The notes under the pieces were generated by a model. That model saw only the letters and a program-made list of their open reading frames with translations. It had not been told where the DNA came from and ran no database searches. From positions 1,364,001-1,428,000 of the forward strand of contig NZ_LT670847.1 of the NCBI RefSeq assembly GCF_900142895.1: a stretch of DNA of 64,000 nucleotides, given 5' to 3'. This document shows positions 54,530-63,245 of the stretch, piece by piece. The first letter of the stretch is position 1. Each line of letters begins with the position of its first letter. A program made the position numbers and the translations under genes. The DNA is from Vreelandella subglaciescola (GTDB taxonomy: Bacteria > Pseudomonadota > Gammaproteobacteria > Pseudomonadales > Halomonadaceae).

Positions 54530-55921
54530 CTAGTCACGGCGATTTTCCGCCACAAAGCGCTGCACGGCATCGAGCTCGGCGGGCAGCACCGTGTAGCGCT
54601 CTTCGCGTTCCAGCAGGTCATCCATGTGCGCGGGCAACGGCACGCCGGAAAAGCCTGCCTTGGCGACGGCTTCGGCAAACTTGGCCGGATGCGCGGTGGC
54701 CAGCGTGATCACCGGCGTAGCGGCATCTGCTCGGGCGCGTTCGGCGGCGTGATAGCCGGTAGCGGTATGCGGGTCGAGCACTTCGCCGGTGCGCCGATAG
54801 GCCTCGCGAATGGTCTCAAGGATCGCTTCGTCATCCACGCTGTAGCTGGCGAACTTCTTGCGCAGTTTGGCCAGCGGCGCGTCGGCAAGCGCGGTCGGTT
54901 CGTGCTGGAAACGCTCCAGCAGCGAAGCCACGGCGGCGCCGTCGCGGTCGTAGGCGTCAAACAAGAGCCGCTCGAAATTGGATGACACGACGATGTCCAT
55001 GGACGGCGCCAGAGTCGCGGCCAGCTCGTGCCTGGAGAAGTCGTTGGCAGCCAGCGTACGGTGCAAAATGTCGTTGGCATTGGTCGCAATGATGAACTGT
55101 TTGACCGGCAGCCCCATCTTGTAGGCCATGTAGCCGGCAAAGACGTTGCCGAAGTTGGCCGACGGCACGCAAAAGCTGACTTCGCGGTGCGGGGCGCCAA
55201 GTGCTACGCCAGCGGCGACGTAGTAGACCATCTGCGCCATGATGCGCGCCCAGTTGATCGAGTTGACCGCCACCAGCCGCGTGCCGTTGAGGAAGTCCTG
55301 ATTGGCAAAGCTGGCCTTGACCATCGCCTGAGCGTCGTCAAAGTTGCCTTCGATGGCGACGTTGAAAACGTTATCCGCCAGTACGGACGTCATCTGGCGG
55401 CGCTGCACTTCAGAAACGCGGTTATGCGGGTGCAGGATGAAAATATCGAGGTTGTCGCAGTGACGACAGCCCTCAATCGCCGCCGAGCCGGTATCGCCCG
55501 AGGTGGCGCCCATGATCACCGCGCGTTCGCCGCGCTTCTTGAGAAAGTGGTCCAGCAGCCGGCCGAGCAGCTGCAGCGCCACGTCCTTGAACGCCAGCGT
55601 CGGGCCGTGGAACTGCTCCATCAAAAAGTGGTTGGCATCCAACTGCTTGAGCGGCACCACCGCGTCGTGGCTGAAGGTGGCGTAGGCCTCCGTGACCAGC
55701 TGATGAAAGGTGGTGTCGTCGATTTCACCGTTGACGAACGGCTTCATCACACGAAAAGCGATATCGGCATAGGACAGCCCGGCCATATCGGCCAGGGCGT
55801 CATGGGTGAACGACGGCAGCGTTTCGGGCACGTAAAGGCCGCCGTCGCTTGCCATGCCGGTCAGCACGACCTCTTCAAACGAGAGCGCCGGTGCCTGACC
55901 GCGGGTACTGATATAGCGCAT
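54530..55921 (-). CDS. thrC: Threonine synthase
   Basis: PLP-dependent conversion of O-phosphohomoserine to threonine. The 463 residues begin MRYISTRGQAPALSFEEVVL, and the cofactor lysine lies in FHGPTLAFKDVALQLLGRLL. ATSGDTGSAAIEG is the phosphate-cup loop. It is the longer gamma/beta-proteobacterial and fungal-like form. It lies 4 bp after hom with AAGGAGAG inside the hom 3' end, so hom-thrC act as one translational unit for threonine. Confidence 0.97.
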   Translation of the reverse strand: MRYISTRGQAPALSFEEVVLTGMASDGGLYVPETLPSFTHDALADMAGLSYADIAFRVMKPFVNGEIDDTTFHQLVTEAYATFSHDAVVPLKQLDANHFLMEQFHGPTLAFKDVALQLLGRLLDHFLKKRGERAVIMGATSGDTGSAAIEGCRHCDNLDIFILHPHNRVSEVQRRQMTSVLADNVFNVAIEGNFDDAQAMVKASFANQDFLNGTRLVAVNSINWARIMAQMVYYVAAGVALGAPHREVSFCVPSANFGNVFAGYMAYKMGLPVKQFIIATNANDILHRTLAANDFSRHELAATLAPSMDIVVSSNFERLLFDAYDRDGAAVASLLERFQHEPTALADAPLAKLRKKFASYSVDDEAILETIREAYRRTGEVLDPHTATGYHAAERARADAATPVITLATAHPAKFAEAVAKAGFSGVPLPAHMDDLLEREERYTVLPAELDAVQRFVAENRRD

Positions 55922-55925
55922 GGCG

Positions 55926-57242
55926 TTACTCTCCTTCGTCCAGGCTCTCTACCCGGATGCGCGTTACCGCGCCGGCAATGTCGGCCATGGACTCGATTTC
56001 GCGAATGGCGTCGTTCATCTGGCGCTCTTTGGTGCGGTGCGTCATCAGGATGATCGGTACCAGCTCGCCTTCGGTGATTTCTTTCTGGATCAGCGCTTCA
56101 ATGGAGATGCCGTTGTCGGAAAGAATCGTCGCCACACGCGCGAGTACGCCGGGGCGATCTACCGCGAGCAGGCGCAGGTAGTAGGCGGTGGTAATGTCTT
56201 CCATGGGCATGATCGCCGGCGCGTTCATGTCTTCACCCACGCCGCTGAAGGCCAGGTACGGCACACGGTAATGGTGGGCGGTGTTGATGTCGCGGGCGAC
56301 ATCCAGAATATCCGCGACCACGGCAGATGCAGTGGGCTCGGCACCGGCGCCGGCACCGTAATACAGCGTGGGGCCCACGGCGTCGCCCATCACGGCAATG
56401 GCGTTTTTCACCCCGTGGACGTTGGCCAGCAGCCGGTCCTTGGGGATCAGCGTGGGGTGTACGCGCAGCTCAAGCCCGTTTTCGGTGCGCTTGGCAATCC
56501 CCAGATGCTTGATCACGTAGCCCAGGTTATCGGCCTGATCCACATCTTCGCCGGTAATCCGCGAAATGCCTTCAGTGTAGGCCTTGTCAAACTGCAGCGG
56601 CACGCCGTAGGCGATGGAGGCCATGATGGTTAGCTTGTGCGCCGCGTCGATGCCTTCAACGTCAAAAGTGGGGTCGGCTTCGGCGTAGCCCAGCGCCTGC
56701 GCTTCGGCCAGCACGTCTTCAAAGGCGCGGCCTTCGTCACGCATGTGGGTCAGGATGTAGTTGCCGGTACCGTTGATGATGCCGGCCACCCATTCGATGC
56801 GGTTGGCGCCGAGGCCTTCGCGCAGCGCCTTGATCACCGGAATACCGCCGGCTACCGCCGCTTCGAATGCCACGATCACGCCCTTTTCATGGGCGGCCTG
56901 GAAAATTTCGTTGCCGTGTACGGCAATCAGCGCCTTGTTGGCGGTGACCACGTGCTTGCCGTTTTCAATCGCGGCCAGCACCAGCTCGCGGGCGGTGTCG
57001 TAGCCGCCAATCAGCTCGACGATGACGTCCACGTCGGGGTTGGCCGCGACTTCAAAGACGTCACTGGTGGCCTTGATACCGGTAATATCGCAATCCGGGT
57101 GGATGCTGCGATGCCCCACCTGTTCGATCACGATCGGGCGTCCCGCACGCCGCGCAATATCTTCGGCGTTGCGCGTGAGTACGTTAAAGGTGCCGCCGCC
57201 AACGGTCCCTAGTCCACAGATGCCTACTCTTACCGGTTTCAA
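55926..57242 (-). CDS. hom: Homoserine dehydrogenase
   Basis: NAD(P)-dependent reduction of aspartate semialdehyde to homoserine, the branch to threonine and methionine. The 438 residues have an N-terminal Rossmann motif VRVGICGLGTVGGGTFNVL, the catalytic region YAEADPTFDVEGIDAAHKL, and a C-terminal ACT domain (about 350-430, YYLRLLAVDRPGVLARVATI) for threonine feedback. There is no fused aspartokinase, unlike E. coli ThrA. The start is TTG at 57240-57242 with AAAGGGG 7 bases upstream; an overlapping ATG is out of frame. Confidence 0.97.
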   Translation of the reverse strand: MKPVRVGICGLGTVGGGTFNVLTRNAEDIARRAGRPIVIEQVGHRSIHPDCDITGIKATSDVFEVAANPDVDVIVELIGGYDTARELVLAAIENGKHVVTANKALIAVHGNEIFQAAHEKGVIVAFEAAVAGGIPVIKALREGLGANRIEWVAGIINGTGNYILTHMRDEGRAFEDVLAEAQALGYAEADPTFDVEGIDAAHKLTIMASIAYGVPLQFDKAYTEGISRITGEDVDQADNLGYVIKHLGIAKRTENGLELRVHPTLIPKDRLLANVHGVKNAIAVMGDAVGPTLYYGAGAGAEPTASAVVADILDVARDINTAHHYRVPYLAFSGVGEDMNAPAIMPMEDITTAYYLRLLAVDRPGVLARVATILSDNGISIEALIQKEITEGELVPIILMTHRTKERQMNDAIREIESMADIAGAVTRIRVESLDEGE

Positions 57243-57334
57243 AATACATCCCCTTTGTCGTTGCGCACCTGAGCGGTGCAGTCAGCGTTATGTCGCGTTG
57301 CGTTCGGGTAGCGTCGTTACGCCAGAATATCGTG

Positions 57335-58087
57335 CTAGTCGTCAAGCCCCAGCATGGCGCTCAGCCGCTTGGGTGGCACAAAGCCCGGCACCATCTTGCC
57401 GTCGGGCAGAATAATCGCCGGCGTGCCCTGCACGCCCATTTCCAGCCCCAGAGCATACTGCTTGGCGACCGGATTGTCGCAGCTGGCGTTGGCCGCCAGC
57501 GTCTCGTTGCTAAACGCCTGGCTCAGCGCGTCGCCGGGATTATCGCTGCACCAGGCCTGCTGCATGACCCGAGCCGCCGGGCTTTGCATGCCGCCGCGCG
57601 GAAACGCCAGATAGTGAACCGCAATGCCGCGCTCGTTGAGCTCGGGTATGCTTTCATGCAGCCGCGTGCAGTAGGGGCAGCTGGTATCGGTAAACACCGT
57701 GATGGTGGCTTTGGGCTCATCCACGCCGCGAGACACCACGCGCTCGCTTTCCGGCACTGCGGCCAACGCGGCCACGCGCTCCTGATTCTTGTCCTGCTCG
57801 CTCAGGTTGACCAGCCCGCCGCTGTCATTCTGATAAAGGTCTCCGACCACAAAATAGCTGCCGTCGGCATTGGCATAAAATGACTCACCGCCGTCCAGCT
57901 GTACGTGATAGAGGCCGTCCATCGGTGTTTGGCTAACGTCTGCGACCGGGACTTTTTGCCCGTTGATCCGCAACGAATCGGTCAGCGTATCGGGTGCCGT
58001 CTGGGCACTGGCTAATGCGGGCAATAACGTTCCGGCAAGCACCAGACTGGAAAAAATATTGCGAACTGAAATAACGGTGCGACCCAT
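57335..58087 (-). CDS. dsbC: Thiol:disulfide interchange protein DsbC
   Basis: Periplasmic disulfide isomerase. The 250-residue precursor has a signal peptide ending ALASA (28), an N-terminal dimerisation domain (about 30-85), a linker and a thioredoxin fold with the active site C137-P-Y-C140 (FTDTSCPYCTRLHE). It is kept reduced by DsbD elsewhere. It starts 6 bp after xerD, the conserved xerD-dsbC pair; GAGGTT is the ribosome site. Two more cysteines (in CSDNPGD and ASCDNP) would form the structural disulfide. Confidence 0.96.
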   Translation of the reverse strand: MGRTVISVRNIFSSLVLAGTLLPALASAQTAPDTLTDSLRINGQKVPVADVSQTPMDGLYHVQLDGGESFYANADGSYFVVGDLYQNDSGGLVNLSEQDKNQERVAALAAVPESERVVSRGVDEPKATITVFTDTSCPYCTRLHESIPELNERGIAVHYLAFPRGGMQSPAARVMQQAWCSDNPGDALSQAFSNETLAANASCDNPVAKQYALGLEMGVQGTPAIILPDGKMVPGFVPPKRLSAMLGLDD

Positions 58088-58093
58088 TGTCGT

Positions 58094-58996
58094 TCAACCT
58101 CGTGGATGATGATCGGCATGCAGCTGCTCCAGGCGCGCCTGGGCAACATGCGTATAAATCTGCGTGGTGGATAAATCACTATGCCCCAGCAGCAACTGTA
58201 CGACCCGCAAATTGGCGCCATGATTCAATAAATGTGTGGCAAACGCATGGCGCAGCGTATGCGGCGACAGCGGCGTGTCGATGCCGGCACGCAGCGCGTG
58301 GGCCTTGATGCGGTACCAGAACGTCTGGCGCGTCATGCTTTTATCGCCGCGCCCGGGGAACAGCGCTGCGCGCGTGGTGTCCTGCATCAACGCCGGGCGC
58401 GCCGTGTCGATATAACGTTCAAGCCAGTGCCCGGCCTCCTCGCCCAGCGGTACAAGGCGGTCTTTATCGCCCTTGCCGCGCACCCGCACCACGCCCTGGC
58501 GCAGGTTGATGGCGTCAACGCTCAAGCCTACAAGCTCGGAGACCCGCAGGCCACAGGCATACAGCAGCTCCAGCATGGTGCGGTCGCGCACGCCCAGCGG
58601 CGTGGCCGTATCCGGCGCGGCCAGCAGGCGTTCGACCTCGTCTTCGTCAAGCACGTTGGGCAGATTCGGCCGCACCGGCGGCAAGCGAATACCCGCCAGC
58701 GGGTCGTTGGCCACATGCCCGTAAAGGCGCGCCCAGCGATAAAAACTGCGCAGGGTCGATAACAGCCGGGCATTGCTGCGCAGCTGATAGCCCTCGGCGC
58801 GGCGTGCGTCAAACCAGCTAACCAGCGCACCCGGCGGCGGCGCTACCAGCACACTTTCATCACTCGCGCTTTGAGCGCTATCAGCCTCAAGCGTATCACG
58901 CCAGGCCTCCAGGTCGCGCCGATAAGCCGCTAGCGTATGCTCACTGGCGCCGCGCTCAAGCCACAGCGCATCCAGAAATGCATCAATGAGATCCAT
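58094..58996 (-). CDS. xerD: Site-specific tyrosine recombinase XerD
   Basis: Resolves chromosome dimers at dif together with XerC under FtsK control. The 300 residues have an N-terminal SAM-like core-binding domain (about 1-105) and a catalytic domain with R151, K175, H246, R249, H272 and Y281 all present (ACGLRVSEL, SPHTLRHAFATHLLNHGANL, LLGHSDLSTTQIYTHV). About 12 extra residues (AQSASDESVLVA) lie in the N-terminal domain. It lies downstream of the rplS terminator with dsbC following, as in E. coli. Confidence 0.96.
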   Translation of the reverse strand: MDLIDAFLDALWLERGASEHTLAAYRRDLEAWRDTLEADSAQSASDESVLVAPPPGALVSWFDARRAEGYQLRSNARLLSTLRSFYRWARLYGHVANDPLAGIRLPPVRPNLPNVLDEDEVERLLAAPDTATPLGVRDRTMLELLYACGLRVSELVGLSVDAINLRQGVVRVRGKGDKDRLVPLGEEAGHWLERYIDTARPALMQDTTRAALFPGRGDKSMTRQTFWYRIKAHALRAGIDTPLSPHTLRHAFATHLLNHGANLRVVQLLLGHSDLSTTQIYTHVAQARLEQLHADHHPRG

Positions 58997-59059
58997 AGGC
59001 CAGCAGCCTTCCCTTGTTCAGATTCCTGGCCGCCCGTCTGTTGCGCGGCACAGACACAC

Positions 59060-59093
59060 AAAACCCCGCCCCGCAGAGCGGTGACGGGGTTTT
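59060..59093 (-). terminator. Terminator after rplS
   Basis: A 9-bp stem AAAACCCCG / CGGGGTTTT with a 16-base loop that itself can fold. It lies 42 bp after the rplS stop on the minus strand and ends the rpsP-rimM-trmD-rplS transcript. T and A tracts would let it work in both directions. Confidence 0.8.
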
Positions 59094-59134
59094 GGCAGCC
59101 GGGCGCCACAACGCCCGGCACGGCAAGCTCGCCC

Positions 59135-59488
59135 TTAGGCCAGCTTTTCCTTGATCCTCGCCGACTTACCGCTACGCTCGCGGAGGTAGTACAGCTTGGC
59201 TTGACGCACGTCACCGCGGCGCTTGACTTCAAGGGAGTCGACCAGCGGGCTGTAGGTCTGGAAAGTACGCTCAACGCCAACGCCGTGGGAAATTTTACGC
59301 ACGGTGAAAGCGGAGTTCAGGCCGCGGTTACGCTTGCCGATTACGACGCCTTCAAAGGCCTGCAAACGCTCGCGAGTGCCTTCCTTTACCTTGACCTGAA
59401 CGACAATGGTGTCGCCCGGGGCAAAGGCCGGAATTTCCTTGCTCATCTGCTCGGCTTCAAGCGCCTGGATCACCGGTTTTTTACTCAT
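59135..59488 (-). CDS. rplS: 50S ribosomal protein L19
   Basis: Large-subunit protein at the 30S-50S interface. The 117 residues include [40 protein letters not shown] and the C-terminal [20 protein letters not shown], nearly identical across gammaproteobacteria. The ATG at 59486-59488 has AGGAG upstream; an extended frame is leader. It is the last gene of the rpsP-rimM-trmD-rplS operon, 149 bp after trmD. Confidence 0.98.
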   Translation of the reverse strand: MSKKPVIQALEAEQMSKEIPAFAPGDTIVVQVKVKEGTRERLQAFEGVVIGKRNRGLNSAFTVRKISHGVGVERTFQTYSPLVDSLEVKRRGDVRQAKLYYLRERSGKSARIKEKLA

Positions 59489-59637
59489 CGTCTTACTCCT
59501 GATAGTTCGTCGTGGCTTACCGCTCAGCCATAAAAAGGCGGAAGCCGTGATCCCGGCGCTCAAAGCGAGTGCGCGGGAGTCGTTATGGGTGACGCAAGTG
59601 CGCGGCTACTGGCCTTCGCCCTGCACCGCCGCCTGTC

Positions 59638-60462
59638 CTACCGGTTGCTGGTCTCGGTGTTATCGACCGACCGGGTGGACAGCGCGTATTCCTCGATAAA
59701 TTCATTCAACAACCGCCGCTGCTCTTTATCCAGCGCTTGCTCGTCGACAAGCTCCGGACGTCTGAGCCAGGTACGACCCAGCGACTGCTTCAAGCGCCAA
59801 CGCCTGATGGCCGCATGATTACCGCTCAACAGCACCTCGGGCACGCTGACGTCGTCAATCACTTCCGGGCGCGTGTAGTGCGGGCAGTCAAGCAGACCTG
59901 CGTTAAATGAATCCTCGATGGCGGAGTCCTGATGGCCCAGCACGCCGGGAATCAGCCTTGCCGCCGCGTCAATCAGCACCATGGCCGGCAGCTCGCCGCC
60001 GCTCAGCACATAGTCGCCAATCGACCATTCTTCATCGATGTCACTCTCGACCACGCGTTCGTCGATCCCTTCGTAGCGTCCGGCCACCACGACCAGCGGG
60101 CTTTGCTCCGCCAGCGTCTGCACGCCTTGCTGATCCAGCTTTTTGCCCTGGGGCGAAAGATAGATCACTTTGGGCGCCAGACCGGTGGCATCAGCGGCGC
60201 GCTGGCGCGCATCGGCAATCGCACCGCGCAGCGTATCCACCTTCATCAGCATACCGGGGCCGCCGCCGTAGGGGCGGTCGTCGACGCTGCGATGGCGATC
60301 GGTCGCGTAGTCGCGCGGGTTCCAGTATTCGAGCGTCAGCTGGCCTTTTTCCACCGCCCGGCCGGTTACGCCGTGCTCCGTCAGTGCGGCAAACATGTCG
60401 GGAAAAAGCGACACGACGCCGACCCACAGCGTGGGAGCGGGAATTGACCCGCCTTCTGACAT
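59638..60462 (-). CDS. trmD: tRNA (guanine-N1-)-methyltransferase
   Basis: Methylates G37 of tRNAs reading CNN codons, preventing +1 frameshifts. The 274 residues begin with a short extension ([11 protein letters not shown]) before the conserved [20 protein letters not shown]. They carry the trefoil-knot SAM segments [28 protein letters not shown] and [20 protein letters not shown]. The ATG at 60460-60462 has no Shine-Dalgarno; the region in front is a 15-bp duplication of the rimM 3' end, so translation may depend on coupling to rimM 29 bp upstream. Confidence 0.96.
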   Translation of the reverse strand: MSEGGSIPAPTLWVGVVSLFPDMFAALTEHGVTGRAVEKGQLTLEYWNPRDYATDRHRSVDDRPYGGGPGMLMKVDTLRGAIADARQRAADATGLAPKVIYLSPQGKKLDQQGVQTLAEQSPLVVVAGRYEGIDERVVESDIDEEWSIGDYVLSGGELPAMVLIDAAARLIPGVLGHQDSAIEDSFNAGLLDCPHYTRPEVIDDVSVPEVLLSGNHAAIRRWRLKQSLGRTWLRRPELVDEQALDKEQRRLLNEFIEEYALSTRSVDNTETSNR

Positions 60463-60471
60463 CAACGCACT

Positions 60472-60501
60472 GCTGCTCAAAACTCTGCTGCTCAAAACTC
60501 T
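60472..60501. repeat. 15-bp tandem duplication at the rimM-trmD junction
   Basis: GCTGCTCAAAACTCT occurs twice without a mismatch (60472-60486 and 60487-60501). The distal copy includes the rimM stop codon and last two sense codons; the second copy fills the space before trmD. Confidence 0.95.
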
Positions 60502-61079
60502 GGATCCCAATCAACGCACATCCGGCCTGCCTCCAGATCCACCTCGGTAATCACGTCACCGGGCAGATACGGCAGCAGCCGCTCGCGTCGATCGATGGCG
60601 TCGCGATCACCGCGCACCACCATGACATCGTTGGCGCCGGTTTCGAACAGGCTACTCACCCGCCCTAACCGTTCGCCGGCCTGCGTGAAAACCGCGAGGC
60701 CTTCAAGTTCGTACCAGTAGTACTCATCATCGGCGAGTTCGGGAAGCTCGGCCTTGGGCATCAGGATCTCGGCTTGGGACAGTGCCTCGGCCGCGTTACG
60801 ATCACTCACGCCTTCAAGCTCAACCACTAGCCCTTTGCCCTGCCGACGTCCCTGAATGACGCGATAGCGCTTGAGGCTCTCGCCCTGGCGCACCCACCAT
60901 TCGGGGTAGTCAAAGATGCTGTCGGTGGGGCTGGTGTAGGCATACACCTTGAGCCAACCCTTGATGCCATGAGGGCTTGTCAGCGTGCCCAGCACAACGT
61001 GCGCCTCCGGCTCGCCGCGATTGGCGCCGGGCGACGGAGTGTTCATCGTGGAATAAGGCATCAAACCACCTTGGGGCAT
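60492..61079 (-). CDS. rimM: Ribosome maturation factor RimM
   Basis: Helps 30S head assembly around S19. The protein has an N-terminal RimM barrel ([20 protein letters not shown]) and a C-terminal PRC-barrel ([40 protein letters not shown]), ending VDWDPEF, the standard C terminus. Length is 195 residues from the ATG at 61079 (GAGG upstream); the ATG six codons later has an even better AAGGTGG site and may be the true start. It lies 35 bp after rpsP. Confidence 0.95.
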   Translation of the reverse strand: MPQGGLMPYSTMNTPSPGANRGEPEAHVVLGTLTSPHGIKGWLKVYAYTSPTDSIFDYPEWWVRQGESLKRYRVIQGRRQGKGLVVELEGVSDRNAAEALSQAEILMPKAELPELADDEYYWYELEGLAVFTQAGERLGRVSSLFETGANDVMVVRGDRDAIDRRERLLPYLPGDVITEVDLEAGRMCVDWDPEF

Positions 61080-61114
61080 TCAAACAACCTCATGAGACAG
61101 CATGGCAAAAGCAC

Positions 61115-61363
61115 TTAGGCTTTTTTGCCAGCTTCCTTGACCAGTTCAGCAACGCGGTTGGACAGCTGTGCGCCGTGACCCTGCCACACGGCGATGCGGT
61201 CCAGATCAATGCGCAGACGTTCTTCCTGACCGCGCGCTACCGGGTTGAAGAAACCCACACGCTCGATGAAACGACCATCACGCGACTTGCGTGAATCGGT
61301 AACGGACAGGTGATAAAAGGGACGCTTTTTGGCGCCACTACGTGCCAAACGAATAGTAACCAT
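61115..61363 (-). CDS. rpsP: 30S ribosomal protein S16
   Basis: Small-subunit protein binding 16S rRNA early in assembly. The 82 residues begin [20 protein letters not shown] and contain [20 protein letters not shown], invariant features. It is the first gene of the rpsP-rimM-trmD-rplS operon; AAGGAT is the ribosome site and a strong promoter lies at 61521-61549. The leader between is about 150 bases and contains an imperfect 19-bp duplication. Confidence 0.98.
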   Translation of the reverse strand: MVTIRLARSGAKKRPFYHLSVTDSRKSRDGRFIERVGFFNPVARGQEERLRIDLDRIAVWQGHGAQLSNRVAELVKEAGKKA

Positions 61364-61420
61364 ACGATAAATATCCTTCGGTTGAGGTTACGAGAGCGCC
61401 GTGCCGCGGGGCGTACCCAC

Positions 61421-61458
61421 GCTCTATAAAGAGATATACGCTCTGTAAAGATATAAAG
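61421..61458. repeat. Imperfect 19-bp direct repeat in the rpsP leader
   Basis: GCTCTATAAAGAGATATAC (61421-61439) is followed by a related unit from 61440 (GCTCTGTAAAGATATAAAG). The first unit contains the palindrome CTCTATAAAGAG. On the mRNA this A+T-rich block lies about 60 bases before the rpsP start. Confidence 0.65.
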
Positions 61459-61520
61459 GTGCTTGCTTCAACCTTCACGGGCGGCGCCATAGACGCAACG
61501 CCCACGCATGAAGAGGCCGC

Positions 61521-61549
61521 ATTCTACGCAAAAGCACGGACATTGGAAA
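61521..61549 (-). promoter_or_regulatory. Sigma-70 promoter of the rpsP operon
   Basis: Minus-strand TTTCCA (61544-61549), 17-bp spacer, TAGAAT (61521-61526), 4 and 5 of 6 consensus bases. It lies 40 bp downstream of the ffh stop and would start near 61514. Confidence 0.7.
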
Positions 61550-61589
61550 GCCTCACGGACGAAAAGCCGCCAGGCCTGCATGCCCGCCG

Positions 61590-63008
61590 TTAACGCCGGG
61601 GGAGCCCGCCCGGCCCGCCCATACCGCCGGGGCCTCCAGGGCCTCCAGGGCCGCCTGGCCCACCGCCGCCGGTCATACCCGACATACCGCGCATCATTTT
61701 CTGCATGCCGCCTTTCTTGCCGGCTTTTTTCATCATTTTCTGCATCTGCTTGTGCTGCTTGAGCAGACGATTCAAATCCGGCACCTGCAGCCCGGCACCC
61801 GCGGCGATGCGCCGCTTGCGCGAGCCGTTGATGATTTCAGGCTTGTGGCGCTCTTTGGGCGTCATGGAGTCGATCAGCGTCTCCAGCTTGCCCATCTCTT
61901 TTTCGGGCCCCGGGCCTTGAGCCATCTCGGCCATCTGCCCCATACCCGGAAGCTTGCTCATCAGGCCGCCCATGCCGCCCATTTTCTTCAGCTGCTGGAG
62001 CTGTTCGCGAAAGTCTTCCAGATCGAAGCCGTCGCCTTTCTTGACCTTTTTGGCGAGTTTTTCGGCCTTGGTCTTATCGACGGTGCGCTCGGCTTCCTCG
62101 ATCAGCGAGAGCATGTCGCCCATACCCAGAATCCGCGACGCCACGCGGTCGGGGTGGAACGGCTCCAGCGCGTCGACTTTCTCGCCCATGCCCATGAACT
62201 TGATCGGCTTGCCGGTAATGTGGCGCACTGAGAGCGCCGCACCGCCGCGGGCGTCGCCGTCGGCCTTGGTCAGGATCACGCCGGTGAGCGGCAGCGCTTC
62301 GTGGAACGCCTTGGCGGTATTCACGGCGTCCTGGCCGGTCATGGCATCGACCACAAACAGCGTTTCGTCAGGCGTCACGGCCTGATGTAGCGCCTTGATC
62401 TCGTCCATCATCGCTTCATCGATGGCCAGCCGGCCGGCGGTATCGATGAGCACCACATCGTGGAACTGGATCTTGGCGTGGTGCATCGCCGCCTGAACGA
62501 TATCCACCGGCTTTTGATCCGAACGCGAAGGGAAGAAGTCGACTTCTACCTCTTTCGCCAGAGTTTCCAGCTGGTCAATCGCCGCGGGGCGATAGACGTC
62601 GGCCGAGACCACCAGCACCTTCTTGTTCTCACGTTCGCGCAGGTAGCGCGCCAGCTTGGCCACCGAGGTGGTTTTACCCGCGCCCTGCAGACCCGCCATG
62701 AGCACCGCGGCCGGCGTGCTTTTGAGGGTCAGCCCTTCGTTGGCCTCGCCCATGATCGCTTCCAGCTCCTGCTGGACGATCTTGACGAACTGCTGGCCCG
62801 GCGAGAGGCTGGTGGACACTTCCTGCCCCACCGCGCGCTCGCGCACGCGATCAACAAAGGCCTTGACCACCGGCAGGGCCACGTCGGCCTCCAGCAGCGC
62901 ACGGCGCACTTCGCGCAGGGTATCCTTGATGTTGTCGTCGGTCAGGCGGGCCTGACCCTTGACCGACTTCAGCGTCTGCGAAAGACGCTCACTTAGATTC
63001 TCAAACAT
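61590..63008 (-). CDS. ffh: Signal recognition particle protein Ffh
   Basis: Binds 4.5S RNA and signal sequences of nascent membrane proteins and docks to FtsY. The 472 residues hold the N domain, P-loop GLQGAGKT (106-113), the other GTPase motifs (LIDTAGRLAIDEAM, LTKADGDARGG), and a Met-rich M domain (MGGMGGLMSKLPGMGQMAEM). The last 25 residues are a Gly-Pro-rich tail. I start at the ATG at 63006-63008 with GGGAGG upstream. It is divergent from ypjD, the common ffh-ypjD arrangement. Confidence 0.98.
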   Translation of the reverse strand: MFENLSERLSQTLKSVKGQARLTDDNIKDTLREVRRALLEADVALPVVKAFVDRVRERAVGQEVSTSLSPGQQFVKIVQQELEAIMGEANEGLTLKSTPAAVLMAGLQGAGKTTSVAKLARYLRERENKKVLVVSADVYRPAAIDQLETLAKEVEVDFFPSRSDQKPVDIVQAAMHHAKIQFHDVVLIDTAGRLAIDEAMMDEIKALHQAVTPDETLFVVDAMTGQDAVNTAKAFHEALPLTGVILTKADGDARGGAALSVRHITGKPIKFMGMGEKVDALEPFHPDRVASRILGMGDMLSLIEEAERTVDKTKAEKLAKKVKKGDGFDLEDFREQLQQLKKMGGMGGLMSKLPGMGQMAEMAQGPGPEKEMGKLETLIDSMTPKERHKPEIINGSRKRRIAAGAGLQVPDLNRLLKQHKQMQKMMKKAGKKGGMQKMMRGMSGMTGGGGPGGPGGPGGPGGMGGPGGLPRR

Positions 63009-63245
63009 AGGGCTTCTGCCTCCCTTGTGGTCACCAGACGCAAGCGCCCTGGACAAGATGGCCGTGATTATACGCGCTGGCGCCGCGAGTCTCCATCCAT
63101 CACCGCTGTGCGAGACTGCAAGGATTCGTTATAGTAGAAGATTAGCGACCTTAAGCCAGCAGTGCGCCGCCTTTTCAGCGCGGCGTGCCGGCTGTATTCA
63201 TCATCATTTTCACTATACCGCGCCGCCTGGCGCACGGATGGCATC

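Noticed and set aside
53543..54985. Plus-strand open frame of 480 codons opposite recJ, gst and thrC
   Set aside because: Spans three opposite genes and their gaps; no recognisable motif.
63009..63245. Promoters in the ffh-ypjD divergent region
   Set aside because: TATAGT on the plus strand (near 63130) and TACTAT on the minus strand were seen, but neither has an acceptable -35 at 16-18 bp.
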